Positions 55,407-64,000 of a stretch of DNA of 64,000 nucleotides are shown one piece after another. Below the pieces are notes generated by a model. That model saw only the letters and a program-made list of their open reading frames with translations, ran no database searches and had not been told where the DNA came from. Made by a program: the position numbers and the translations under genes. How positions within the stretch are numbered: the stretch's first letter is position 1; every line of letters starts with the position of its first letter. Source of the stretch: an alpha proteobacterium AAP38 (GTDB lineage Bacteria > Pseudomonadota > Alphaproteobacteria > Azospirillales > Azospirillaceae); the NCBI GenBank assembly GCA_001296005.1, contig LJHR01000009.1, positions 310,001 to 374,000 on the forward strand. Direction: 5' to 3'.

Positions 55407-57875
55407 ATGAAGTGCATTCTGATGCGTGCGTCCGCCATGGGCGCGGCGCTGGCAGCGTTCAGCCTGTCGATGGCCCATGCCCAGGAAACCCAGGTCGCGC
55501 AGGCGGCCCAGGCAGAGGCACCGGCGCAGAGTGATGATCTGCAGATGGAAGAGATTGTGGTGACCGCGGTGGTCAGCCAGACTTCCAAGATGCGCAGCTC
55601 CGTCTCCGTCTCTGCCCTGTCCGCGGATGACCTGATGCAGTCCGCCCCGCGCAGCACGGCGGAGATTTTCCGCAATATCCCCGGTGTGCGCTCTGAATCC
55701 ACGGGCGGCGAGGGCAATGCCAATATCGCGGTGCGCGGCCTGCCGGTGGCGGCCGGCGGTGCCAAGTTCCTGCAACTGCATGAAGACGGCCTGCCCGTCA
55801 TGGAATTCGGCGATATTGCGTTCGGTAACGCCGACATCTTCCTGCGCGCCGACAGCAATGTGGCGCGGGTCGAGGCGATCCGCGGCGGTTCGGCCAGCAC
55901 GCTGGCCAGCAATTCGCCGGGTGGCGTCATCAACTTCATCTCCAAGACCGGCGACAAGGAAGGCGGCAGCTTCGCCGTGACGCGCGGCCTGGACTACGAC
56001 ACGACGCGCGGCGATTTTGAGTTCGGCGGCGCCATCGGCGACAATTGGACGGCCCATATCGGCGGCTTCTACCGCGAGGGCGAGGGTGTCCGGAACGCCA
56101 ATTACAATGCGGAGAGCGGCGGCCAGATCAAGGCCAACCTGACCCGCAAGTTCGAAAACGGCTATGCGCGGGTCTATTTCAAGTATCTGAACGACCGCGC
56201 CATCGGCTATCTGCCGCAGCCGGTACTGGTCAGCGGGACCAACAGCGATCCCAAGATCCGCTCTATCAACAATTTCAGCCTGCTGACCGACAGCCTGCAC
56301 ACGCCCAACTTCCTGACCAATGTCGGGCTGGATGGCGACAATAATGTCCGCACCAGCAGCCTGAAGGACGGGATGCACCCGGTGTCCACGGCGGTGGGCG
56401 GGGAATTCAAGTTTGATCTGGCCGATGGCTGGGCGGTGTCCAACAAGCTGCGCGTGGCCGATACGTCGGGCCGCTTCGTCAGCCCGTTCCCGCAGGAAGT
56501 GATGGGCGCCCAGGCACTGGCGGTTGCCATCGGCGGTACGGGTGCCAGCTTGCGCAATACCGATGGGTCGTCCATCGGCACGCCCGCGGCGTTGAACGGC
56601 AATGGGCTGGCCACGCGGGTCGCGCTGTTCGATGTGGAGATCAATGATTTCTCCAATCTGGCCAACGACTTCAAGCTGACCAAGTCCATCATCAGCGGTG
56701 ACAGCACCATCGACCTGACGGCCGGTTACTACAAGGCCCGCCAGAATATCGAGATGGACTGGCTGTGGAACACCTATGTCATGGACGTCAACGGCCGCGA
56801 TGGACGGTTGCTGGATGTCTATAACGCTGCTGGGCAGAAGCTGACCAGCAATGGTCTGCTGGCCTATGGCGTGCCGCTGTGGGGCAATTGCTGCACCCGC
56901 CGCTATGACGCGCAATACACGATCGACGCGCCCTATGTGTCGGCGGCGTGGGAAATGGGGCAGTGGAACCTGGATGCTTCGTTGCGCCGGGATGAAGGGC
57001 AGGCGCGCGGCCATTATATCGCCAGCCGTCAGGCCCAGGTCGATGTCAATCGCGATGGCACCATCAATGTGCCGGAACGGTCGGTATCGGTGATCGACAG
57101 CGCCAACCCGCAGAAGATCAATTACGACTGGGGTTATTGGTCCTGGTCGGTGGGTGCCAATTATATGATTGATCCTGATCTGGCCGCCTTTGCCCGTGTC
57201 AGCCAGGGTGGCCGCGCCAATGCCGACCGTCTGCTGTTCGGCCGTCTGCGCGCTGACGGCTCTGTCGCCAAGCAGGATGCGGTCGATATGGTCGACCAGT
57301 ATGAGGCCGGCCTGAAGTGGCGCGGCGAGGATGTCAGCGTCTTCGCCACCGCCTTCTATGCCAAGACCCAGGAACAGAATTTCGAGGCGACCAGCCAGCG
57401 CTTTTTTGACCGCACCTATACGGCCAAGGGTATCGAACTGGAAGCCACCTATCGCTATGAGGGTTTCCTGCTGAGCGGTGGTGCCACCTGGACCGATGCA
57501 GAGATTTCCAAGGATGCGCTGACCCCGGCGGTCAAGGGCAATACGCCCCGTCGTCAGGCCAAGCTGATCTATCAGCTGACGCCTTCTTACAGCTATGAGG
57601 GCTATACGCTGGGCGCCAACATCATCGGCACCACGAAGTCCTATGCCCAGGACAATAACGATTTGGTGATGCCCGGCTATGCCCAGGTGAATCTGTTCGC
57701 CGATGCCGCCATCACCGATGGCCTGTCGCTGTCCATCAATGTCAACAATCTGTTCAATGCCAAGGGCCTGACGGAAGCCGAAGAAGGCTCCATCACCAAT
57801 GGCATCGACAACATCATCCGTGCCCGCTCCATCAACGGGCGTACCAGCACTGCCACGCTGAAATACAGCTTCTGA
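55407..57875 (+). CDS. TonB-dependent receptor of the amylosucrase locus
   Basis: 822-residue outer-membrane receptor. Signal peptide 1-25 (SMAHAQ), TonB-box-like EEIVVTA (48-54), plug with NIAVRGLPVAAGGAKFLQL and VEAIRGGSASTLASNSPGG, barrel to the final LKYSF. Immediately upstream of amylosucrase and fructokinase and preceded by two LacI-type operators, so sucrose or a sucrose-containing sugar is the probable ligand (inference). A hairpin with T tract separates it from the enzyme genes and should make it the more strongly expressed. Confidence 0.9.
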   Translation: MKCILMRASAMGAALAAFSLSMAHAQETQVAQAAQAEAPAQSDDLQMEEIVVTAVVSQTSKMRSSVSVSALSADDLMQSAPRSTAEIFRNIPGVRSESTGGEGNANIAVRGLPVAAGGAKFLQLHEDGLPVMEFGDIAFGNADIFLRADSNVARVEAIRGGSASTLASNSPGGVINFISKTGDKEGGSFAVTRGLDYDTTRGDFEFGGAIGDNWTAHIGGFYREGEGVRNANYNAESGGQIKANLTRKFENGYARVYFKYLNDRAIGYLPQPVLVSGTNSDPKIRSINNFSLLTDSLHTPNFLTNVGLDGDNNVRTSSLKDGMHPVSTAVGGEFKFDLADGWAVSNKLRVADTSGRFVSPFPQEVMGAQALAVAIGGTGASLRNTDGSSIGTPAALNGNGLATRVALFDVEINDFSNLANDFKLTKSIISGDSTIDLTAGYYKARQNIEMDWLWNTYVMDVNGRDGRLLDVYNAAGQKLTSNGLLAYGVPLWGNCCTRRYDAQYTIDAPYVSAAWEMGQWNLDASLRRDEGQARGHYIASRQAQVDVNRDGTINVPERSVSVIDSANPQKINYDWGYWSWSVGANYMIDPDLAAFARVSQGGRANADRLLFGRLRADGSVAKQDAVDMVDQYEAGLKWRGEDVSVFATAFYAKTQEQNFEATSQRFFDRTYTAKGIELEATYRYEGFLLSGGATWTDAEISKDALTPAVKGNTPRRQAKLIYQLTPSYSYEGYTLGANIIGTTKSYAQDNNDLVMPGYAQVNLFADAAITDGLSLSINVNNLFNAKGLTEAEEGSITNGIDNIIRARSINGRTSTATLKYSF

Positions 57876-57884
57876 TGTGGCGCA

Positions 57885-57940
57885 CCCGGCCGGGGGACCT
57901 CCCCCTCCTTCCTTCCGGAACCCCGGCCGGGCTTTCTTTT
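57885..57940 (+). terminator. Terminator or attenuator between TonB receptor and amylosucrase
   Basis: Perfect 11-bp stem CCCGGCCGGGG/CCCCGGCCGGG (57885-57895 with 57921-57931), 25-nt loop, followed by CTTTCTTTT. It would cut most transcripts after the receptor gene and let some through to amylosucrase. Confidence 0.75.
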
Positions 57941-57981
57941 CGTGATTATCGTTGAGCAATTTAGAAAAACAGGTCCGTCCC

Positions 57982-59796
57982 ATGTCCGCCTTTCCCCTGG
58001 CCCTTCCCAACGATGCCGATCTGTCCGCCCGCTTGTCTGCGCGGATAGGGCAGCATTGGCATCGGCTGCTGGCGGCCCTGCGTCCGCTTTACGGCGAAGG
58101 GGCGTGGGAGGGGGAGTTGGCGGCGCGCCTTCTGGGGGCCGCGATTGTCCGCCCGGCGGATCTGCGCGCACTGGATCAGGTGCGTGAAGCGTCGCCCGAC
58201 TGGTTCCAGCAGCCGGAGATGGTGGGGTATTGCACCTATATCGACCGGTTCGGCGGCACCCTGGCCGGCACGCGCGAGAAGCTGAATGAGTTGTCGCGGC
58301 TGGGCGTGCGGTATTTTCATCCGCTACCCCTGCTGAAGCCGCGTGAAGGCGACAGTGACGGCGGTTTTGCCGTGGCTGATTTCCGGCAGGTGGACCCTAA
58401 GCTGGGCAGTATCGACGATTTACGCGCCTTGGCGTCCGACCTTCGGGCGCGGGGGATCAGCCTGTGTCTGGACATTGTCTGCAATCACACCGCAGACACC
58501 CATGACTGGGCGCTGGCCGCCAAGGCGGGCGACCCGAAATTCCGCGATTTCTATCATGTGGTGGGCAGTGCCGATCAGGTGGCAGCCTATGAGGCGCATC
58601 TGGGGCAGGTGTTTCCGCAGACGGCACCGGGAAACTTCACCTTTGTGCCGGAGATGGGGGGCCATGTCTGGACCACCTTCTATCCGTTTCAGTGGGATTT
58701 GAACTACGCCAATCCGACGGTCTTCATCGAGATGATGGACGTGCTGCTGTATCTGGCCAACCAGGGGGCGGAGGTGTTCCGCCTGGACAGCGCACCGTTC
58801 CTATGGAAGCGCGCTGGTAGTGACTGTCGGGGCTTGCCGGAGACGCATCTGGTGGTGCGGGCCTGGCGCGCGGCACTGGCCATCGTGGCCCCCGCGGTGG
58901 CGTTGAAGGCGGAGGCGATTGTCGGTCTGGCGGAGGTTTTGCCGTTTCTGGGAGAGCCGGAACAACCGGAATGCCATCTGGCCTATAACAATACCGCCAT
59001 GACCTCGCTTTGGGCGGCACTGGCCACGGGCGATACGCGCCCGCTTTCCACCTGCCTGACCCAGGCGCTGGCCAAGCCGGCGGGGGCGGGGTGGCTCACC
59101 TATGTCCGCTGCCACGATGATATCATCTGGGGGGCGCTGAAGGGCGTGATCCCGGACGAGACGCTGGCCTGGATTTCGGATTTCTATGCCGGGGCTGTGC
59201 CCGGTTCCTTTGCCGATGGACAGGCGTTCCAGGCGGAACCGGGGGCCGTGCGCTCCACCAACGGCATGGCGGCGTCGCTGGTCGGTGTGAGGGACGGGGC
59301 CGACAATGCGGCGGCACTGGCGCGGATGCGGTTGCTGTATGGGGTGACCTTCGCGCTGGACGGTATTCCCGCCATCTATATGGGCGATGAACGCGCCCTG
59401 ACCAATGATCCCGACTATGCGGCTGAACCCGACCATGATGATGGCCGCTGGCTGCATCGGCCCCGGATGGACTGGACCCGCGATGGCGGGCCGACCCACG
59501 CGGCCATTGCGCGGTTTGCACAATTGCGCCAGGGGCGGGCCTGTCTGCATGCCGGCAATCCGGCGCGTCCGTTGCTGACCGCTGATCCGGCACTGCTGGC
59601 ATTTGAGCGAGCGGACAGGGGCGGGGATCGGCTGATCTGTCTGGGCTGGTTCAAGGGCGAGGGCATGGTCATGGACCTGTCGGGCCTGCTGGGGTCTGGT
59701 GACTGGCATGACCTGCTGGACGGGACGGATGTCAATGCGCAGTCTGTGGCGATGGCCCCCTGGGGCCTGCGCTGGCTGGTCGCCAAGAACGGTTAA
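57982..59796 (+). CDS. Amylosucrase / sucrose hydrolase (GH13 family)
   Basis: 604-residue cytoplasmic glycoside hydrolase acting on sucrose, releasing fructose and either building alpha-1,4-glucan (amylosucrase) or free glucose (sucrose hydrolase). Catalytic residues are in place: nucleophile Asp269 in RLDSAPF, acid/base Glu311 in KAEAIVG, His378-Asp379 in VRCHDDI, His169 in CNHT, and Asp126 in SDGG which in Neisseria amylosucrase contacts the glucosyl ring. ATG at 57982 is preferred; a TTG start at 57952 is possible. No signal peptide, so sucrose must enter intact. Followed by fructokinase 14 bp later. Confidence 0.93.
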   Translation: MSAFPLALPNDADLSARLSARIGQHWHRLLAALRPLYGEGAWEGELAARLLGAAIVRPADLRALDQVREASPDWFQQPEMVGYCTYIDRFGGTLAGTREKLNELSRLGVRYFHPLPLLKPREGDSDGGFAVADFRQVDPKLGSIDDLRALASDLRARGISLCLDIVCNHTADTHDWALAAKAGDPKFRDFYHVVGSADQVAAYEAHLGQVFPQTAPGNFTFVPEMGGHVWTTFYPFQWDLNYANPTVFIEMMDVLLYLANQGAEVFRLDSAPFLWKRAGSDCRGLPETHLVVRAWRAALAIVAPAVALKAEAIVGLAEVLPFLGEPEQPECHLAYNNTAMTSLWAALATGDTRPLSTCLTQALAKPAGAGWLTYVRCHDDIIWGALKGVIPDETLAWISDFYAGAVPGSFADGQAFQAEPGAVRSTNGMAASLVGVRDGADNAAALARMRLLYGVTFALDGIPAIYMGDERALTNDPDYAAEPDHDDGRWLHRPRMDWTRDGGPTHAAIARFAQLRQGRACLHAGNPARPLLTADPALLAFERADRGGDRLICLGWFKGEGMVMDLSGLLGSGDWHDLLDGTDVNAQSVAMAPWGLRWLVAKNG

Positions 59797-59810
59797 GGGA
59801 AGGGTAGGAC

Positions 59811-60677
59811 ATGCGGGTTGCGGGCATCGAACTGGGTGGGACCAAGGTGGTGGTCGGGGCCGGCATGGGGCCGGATGACCTGTCGCCCACCATCCGCATT
59901 CCCACCACCGACCCGGCCACAACCATGGCCGCCATCATCGACGCGCTGGACAGCCTGAAGCCGTTTGATGCCATCGGTATCGCCAGTTTCGGCCCGCTCT
60001 GCCTGGACCCCACCGACCCGGACGGGTTGCGCATTACCAACACGCCCAAGCCCGGCTGGTCACAGACACAGCTGGTGGCCCCGCTGGTGGAACGGTTCGG
60101 GGTGCCGGTGCGCCTGGATACCGATGTGAACGGGGCGGCCCTGGGCGAAGGGCGCTGGGGTGCGGCGCGGGGCCTGCGCGACTTTGCCTATATCACCGTC
60201 GGTACCGGGGTTGGTGTCGGGTTGGTGGTCAATGGCGCACCGGTGCATGGCATGTTGCACCCGGAGGCGGGGCATCTGCTGGTCCGCCGCGATCCGGTGC
60301 GTGACCCCTATACGGGCCATTGCCCGTTCCATGGCGATTGCCTGGAAGGGCTGGCCTGCGGTCCCGCCATCGCGGCGCGGGTAGGGGCGAAGGCGGAAAC
60401 GCTGGGCGATGATCACCCGGTCTGGCCGCTGGTGGGGGATTATATCGGGCAGCTTTGCGCCAGCCTGCTGCTGATCACGGCACCGCGCCGCATCATCCTG
60501 GGGGGCGGCGTGGGACAGCGGCCCGGCGTGCGCGCGGCGGCGGAGGCGGCGATGCGGGCGCATCTGGCCGGATACCTGCAAAGCCCAGCCTTCGCGCAGG
60601 ACATCATCGTGCCTCCAGGTTTGGACAGCCTGTCCGGCGTGCTGGGCGCGATTGTGGTGGGTCAGGTCACAACCTGA
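59811..60677 (+). CDS. ROK family fructokinase
   Basis: 288 residues. ROK fold with N-terminal phosphate loop GIELGGTKVVVG, catalytic Asp105 in DTDVNGAALGE, and the zinc site His155, Cys171, His174, Cys177 (HPEAGH; GHCPFHGDCLEGLACGP). The CPFHGDCLEG signature is that of bacterial ROK fructokinases, and the location behind amylosucrase, which frees fructose, supports this. Product fructose 6-phosphate would enter central metabolism. Its 3' end overlaps the convergent TonB receptor by 11 bp. Confidence 0.92.
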   Translation: MRVAGIELGGTKVVVGAGMGPDDLSPTIRIPTTDPATTMAAIIDALDSLKPFDAIGIASFGPLCLDPTDPDGLRITNTPKPGWSQTQLVAPLVERFGVPVRLDTDVNGAALGEGRWGAARGLRDFAYITVGTGVGVGLVVNGAPVHGMLHPEAGHLLVRRDPVRDPYTGHCPFHGDCLEGLACGPAIAARVGAKAETLGDDHPVWPLVGDYIGQLCASLLLITAPRRIILGGGVGQRPGVRAAAEAAMRAHLAGYLQSPAFAQDIIVPPGLDSLSGVLGAIVVGQVTT

Positions 60678-62757
60678 TCCGCAGCCCCGCCAGCCATTGC
60701 TGCTCCGGCCCGACATTGGTCAGGCCATCGCTGCGACGGCCCGTTTCCACCCGCGCGCCGGTGACATTTTCTGCGGTGGCATAGAATTCCAGCATCTCAT
60801 CTACGCGCCAGCCGGCATAGAGATCGCCCACGGCGTAGCTATCGAGCGTGCCGAGGTTGCGGCTGTCTTCAAACTGTTTGCCCGCCGCGCGGACTTGGGC
60901 GCGCAGGGTCAGGGCTTGGATGGGTGTCCAGGTGACATCCACCGTGCCGGAATGGCGCGGCGACTGGCCCAACTGGTTGCCCTTCAGCGCCCGCATGGAA
61001 CCCGGATCGTTGATTTCGCTGTCGCTGAACAGGTAGGCAGCGGACAGGCGCAGGCTGTCGGTTGCCTGCCAGGCGATGTCGGCCTCCAGCCCCTTCACCG
61101 TAACGCGGTCCAGCCCCCGGCGCTGCGCCAGACTGCCGCCCGCCGGGACGAACACGCCCAGTTCGGCATTCGTGCCGGTGCTGGTCTGGATCACGACATT
61201 ATCGACGGCGTTTTTCAGGCGGACATGGAACAGGGTGGCGTTCAGGGTGACACCATGGCCGGGGGTCAGGCGCAGGCCCGCCTCACCACCGCGCATGCGT
61301 TCGGGGGCCAGTGCCGGGTTCGCCTCCGTAATGTCATTGCCGACACGGAAGGGGCGGTACAGTTCGTTCAGGGTGGGCAGGCGGAAGCCGGTATAGGCGG
61401 CGGCACGCAGCGCGATGCTGTCATCGGCCTGCCAGTCGATGCCGGCGCGGCCATTGGCGACGGTGCCGTCGCGCGTGTCATAGCGGTCATTGCGCAGGAT
61501 GGCGCCAGTGGCGATATCGCTTTCCAGACGGTGGCCGTCGCTGTTCTTCCAGGCGTCCAGGCGGCCACCGGCGGAAACGGTCAGACCCGGCACGCCGGTC
61601 CAGGCCTGTTCAATGAACAGCCCCGCCACCGATTGCGTGCCGCCCGCATCGCGCAGGCGGGTGTAGCGACCGGCGGTATAGGTCATCCGTTCCTTCGTCT
61701 TGCCGTCGGTTTCGCGCAGGTCGGCACCGATATCGGTTTCAAAACCGTCGGCGGGGGTGAAACCGATCTGCGCGATGGCACCCTTGGCCGTGGCCGGCAC
61801 GTCATACTGGTCCAGCGACGGGGTTTCGGCGGTGCGGGTGGCGTTCACGCCGGAAAAGGTGCTGGCAAAGGACCAGTCGCGCCAATAGGCCAGGGCCTCC
61901 CAATCGACCTTCTCCCCATCGCCGACCAGACGCAGGCTGCCCTCCACCGCGTCGGTGGCATTGTTGGTGTAAGGAGTACCGTTGCCCCGGCTTTCCTTGA
62001 AGCCCGACAGTTTGGCGGTGGCCGAGATATTGCCGACGCGGGTGGACAAGACACCATCGACGGCATAGGCGTCGCTGTCGGCCTTGATGTCGATGGGACC
62101 GCGCCGGGCGGGTTCCACCAGCTTCACGCCATCGGTGTGAAAGGCGCTGCCCGACAGGCCCATGTGCCAGCCATTGGCACGGCCGCCCACCGAAGCCTGC
62201 GACAGCAGCGTACCATCGCTGCCGCCGGCCAGTTCCATGTCCAGCCCATCACGCTGTTTGGTGTCGATGCGGATGGTGCCGGCCAGGGCCGAGTTGCCCC
62301 AGGGGCCGGCCCCGCCGCCGCGCGTCAGGGCGATGCTGTCCACCGACGATGTGGGCAGGCGCGACCAGTAGACCCAGCCGCCGAACGGATCATTCACCGG
62401 CACACCATCGACCAGCACCAGGGTGCGGCCCGCCCCATTGGGACCGATGCCGCGCAGGGACACGCCCTGTGCCGTGGGGTTGGCCGTGCGCGATCCCGAC
62501 CGCCGGAACAGGCCAAAGCCGGGAACGGCGCGCAATGCCTCGTCCAAGCGCCGCTGTGGCGCGGTGGCAAGGGCGGTGGCGTCGATGATGGTGGGGCCGT
62601 AGGCGCGTTCATAGGCGGGCACCCCGTCGCGCCGGCCCGTCACCACAATCTCCGCCACCTGATTGTCATCGGCGGCCAGCGCCGGCAGGCCCGCGAACAG
62701 GGCCAGGGCGGCGCAGAGGGGGCGGGACAGGCGGGCGGGCAGGGAACGCTGCGTCAT
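60667..62757 (-). CDS. TonB-dependent receptor coupled to an ABC importer
   Basis: 696 residues: signal peptide about 1-29, EIVVTGRR (36-43), plug with GVSLRGIGPNGAGRTLVLVDG and a WGNSALAGTIRI segment, barrel to LRIRL. It begins 2 bp after the ABC ATPase gene on the same strand, so permease, ATPase and receptor form one operon: outer-membrane uptake and inner-membrane import of the same ligand. The ATPase/permease type points to small organic ions such as sulfonates, nitrate-like ions or thiamine precursors, but the ligand cannot be read from sequence. Confidence 0.88.
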   Translation of the reverse strand: MTQRSLPARLSRPLCAALALFAGLPALAADDNQVAEIVVTGRRDGVPAYERAYGPTIIDATALATAPQRRLDEALRAVPGFGLFRRSGSRTANPTAQGVSLRGIGPNGAGRTLVLVDGVPVNDPFGGWVYWSRLPTSSVDSIALTRGGGAGPWGNSALAGTIRIDTKQRDGLDMELAGGSDGTLLSQASVGGRANGWHMGLSGSAFHTDGVKLVEPARRGPIDIKADSDAYAVDGVLSTRVGNISATAKLSGFKESRGNGTPYTNNATDAVEGSLRLVGDGEKVDWEALAYWRDWSFASTFSGVNATRTAETPSLDQYDVPATAKGAIAQIGFTPADGFETDIGADLRETDGKTKERMTYTAGRYTRLRDAGGTQSVAGLFIEQAWTGVPGLTVSAGGRLDAWKNSDGHRLESDIATGAILRNDRYDTRDGTVANGRAGIDWQADDSIALRAAAYTGFRLPTLNELYRPFRVGNDITEANPALAPERMRGGEAGLRLTPGHGVTLNATLFHVRLKNAVDNVVIQTSTGTNAELGVFVPAGGSLAQRRGLDRVTVKGLEADIAWQATDSLRLSAAYLFSDSEINDPGSMRALKGNQLGQSPRHSGTVDVTWTPIQALTLRAQVRAAGKQFEDSRNLGTLDSYAVGDLYAGWRVDEMLEFYATAENVTGARVETGRRSDGLTNVGPEQQWLAGLRIRL

Positions 62758-62759
62758 CT

Positions 62760-63527
62760 CTAAACCTTTTCCGGCGCGGACGGATGGGGGGCCGCCGCTG
62801 CTTCATCGAGGGATATAGTCGAAGATTGGGCGGCCTGGATATGCCGGATCGTCGCGGTCACCTGTTCGCCGTGCCGCTGACCACGGGGGCCGGGCGGGTG
62901 GATGCGCGCCACTACGCGCGCCGGATGACCAGCCAGGACCAGGATACGGTCGGCCATCATCGCCGCCTCCGTCAGGTCATGGGTGACCAGCAGCATGGCC
63001 AGCCCCTGCCGTTCCACCATCCGGCGCAGCAGCAGAACCCGCAGCCGGTCGGCCAGAGCGGCGTCCAGCGATACCAACGGTTCATCCAGCAGCAGCAGGT
63101 CGCCATCGGCGGCCAGGGTGCGGGCAAGCGCCGCGCGGCGCTGCATGCCCAGGCTGACCTGAGATGGGAACTGTGCATGGCTGTCGCGCGGCAGCTCCAC
63201 GCCGTCCAGCCAGCGCCGGGCCTGCCCACGCCCCCGCTGCGCCGGTGGCAGGGCCATATCGACATTGTCGGACAGGCTGCGCCAGGGCAGAAGGCTGGGT
63301 TCCTGGAAATGCGGAACGATGCGCAGGCCGGGGGCGGGCAGGCGGGTGCCCACGAAATCCCGGTCCAGCCCGGCCGCCAGCATCAAGGCCGTGCTTTTGC
63401 CACAGCCGCTGGGCCCCACTAGGGCCAGCATTTCGCCGGGGGCGATATCAAGGTCCAGCCCGACCAGAACGGGCGTGCCGGCAAAGCGTTTCTCATCCAC
63501 TGTCAGGTGCAGCAGCGGTTTAGCCAT
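62760..63527 (-). CDS. ABC transporter ATP-binding protein, TauB/SsuB type
   Basis: 255 residues: Walker A GPSGCGKST, Q-loop FQEPSLLPW, Walker B LLLLDEP, H-loop LVTHDLTEA. The signature motif reads SLGMQRR in place of LSGGQ, an accepted variant position but unusual. Family matches nitrate/sulfonate/taurine importers. Overlaps the permease gene by 8 bp and precedes the TonB receptor by 2 bp. Confidence 0.88.
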   Translation of the reverse strand: MAKPLLHLTVDEKRFAGTPVLVGLDLDIAPGEMLALVGPSGCGKSTALMLAAGLDRDFVGTRLPAPGLRIVPHFQEPSLLPWRSLSDNVDMALPPAQRGRGQARRWLDGVELPRDSHAQFPSQVSLGMQRRAALARTLAADGDLLLLDEPLVSLDAALADRLRVLLLRRMVERQGLAMLLVTHDLTEAAMMADRILVLAGHPARVVARIHPPGPRGQRHGEQVTATIRHIQAAQSSTISLDEAAAAPHPSAPEKV

Positions 63528-64000
63528 GGGCCCCCCGCCAGCGACCCGCGCGCCGTTCCAGGGGCGCCATCATCGTCAATTCGATCACCTGCGCCACCAG
63601 CACGAAGGCGAGGGCATAGGCCAGCAGGGTGGCGACATCGAATATCTGAAAGGCCAGATGGATTTTGAACCCCACGCCATTGCCGCGCCCCAGCAGTTCC
63701 ACCACCAGCACGATCTTCCAGACCAGCGACAGGCCGTTGCGCGCCGCCGCGAACAGGTAGGGCGACAGGTGCGGCAGCAGCAGATGGCGCAGCCGGTCGG
63801 CGCGGGTGAAGCGGTAGGCGGTGGCCATGCGCGATAAGGCGGGGTCCAGCGCGCGGGCGCCGGCCCGTACCTGCACCACCACGTTCGGCACCTTGTTCAC
63901 GGCCACGGCGGCGATGGCCGCCAACTCCGTCAATCCAAACCAGAGATAGGCCAGGACGATCACCACCAGGGCCGGGACGTTCAGGGCCAGGGTCAGCCAG
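63520..64000 (-). CDS. ABC transporter permease, TauC/SsuC type (partial, runs off the window)
   Basis: C-terminal 159 residues of a permease; the reading frame is open to the window edge, beginning there WLTLALNVPALVVIVLAYLW, so the N-terminus lies beyond 64000. An EAA-like loop follows (SRMATAYRFTRADRLRHLLL) and then three hydrophobic helices. It belongs to the nitrate/sulfonate/taurine permease family. A periplasmic binding-protein gene would be expected further upstream, outside the window. Confidence 0.85.
   Translation of the reverse strand, partial: WLTLALNVPALVVIVLAYLWFGLTELAAIAAVAVNKVPNVVVQVRAGARALDPALSRMATAYRFTRADRLRHLLLPHLSPYLFAAARNGLSLVWKIVLVVELLGRGNGVGFKIHLAFQIFDVATLLAYALAFVLVAQVIELTMMAPLERRAGRWRGAHG

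Noticed and set aside
55278-58010. Long minus-strand open frame (910 codons)
   Set aside because: Antisense shadow of the sucrose TonB receptor; no domain visible.
60652-62763. Long plus-strand open frame (703 codons)
   Set aside because: Antisense to the TonB receptor at 60667-62757; repetitive Gly/Ala/Asp composition and no motif.

Overview
The window looks like chromosome from a high-GC alphaproteobacterium, most plausibly Rhodospirillales/Azospirillaceae (a Niveispirillum- or Nitrospirillum-like organism). Reasons seen in the sequence: strong G+C codon bias, an alphaproteobacterial SOS box (GAAC-N7-GAAC) before recA, four TonB-dependent receptors, and a eukaryote-like NADP-isocitrate dehydrogenase. 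The genus is inference only.

Layout. 90-3655: peptidoglycan lytic transglycosylase, dapA, smpB. 3810-9431: a TonB receptor and two FkbM-type methyltransferases flanking potF. 9388-14497: FtrA-type regulator divergent from a rhodanese and a GNAT enzyme, then potGHI, completing a spermidine/putrescine importer whose binding-protein gene lies four genes away. 14652-17867: PRC-barrel and small FPASDP proteins, second TonB receptor. 18084-19955: hmp and nsrR divergent around two NsrR-like operators. 20022-24878: icd, LOG-family enzyme, cytochrome c' with a cytochrome b561, a LysM protein and a DUF6157-like protein.

25008-26204 is a strikingly AT-rich two-gene island, a TIR-domain protein plus a small three-TM protein, best read as a horizontally acquired candidate anti-phage module. 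26517-35328: degenerate alpha/beta hydrolase, DUF481 protein, dps, EF-hand protein, and an overlapping operon of hybrid histidine kinase, CheY-like protein and MTA/SAH nucleosidase, then a TPR-glycosyltransferase-like gene. 35557-45622: recA, alaS, prs, a CsbD-like gene, a glutamine amidotransferase, an ArsR operon with two small membrane proteins, and guaA.

46819-60677 is a sucrose-use region: a LacI regulator, a sodium:solute symporter, a TonB receptor, amylosucrase and a ROK fructokinase. Three copies of a TTGCAAACGATTGCAA-like operator precede the symporter and the receptor. Between the two halves sit a lower-GC three-gene GTPase module of unknown function (49727-51732) and a dihaem cytochrome/catalase-like lipoprotein pair. 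The window ends inside an ABC transporter-TonB receptor operon. I saw no rRNA, tRNA, CRISPR array, complete insertion sequence, integrase or replication origin.
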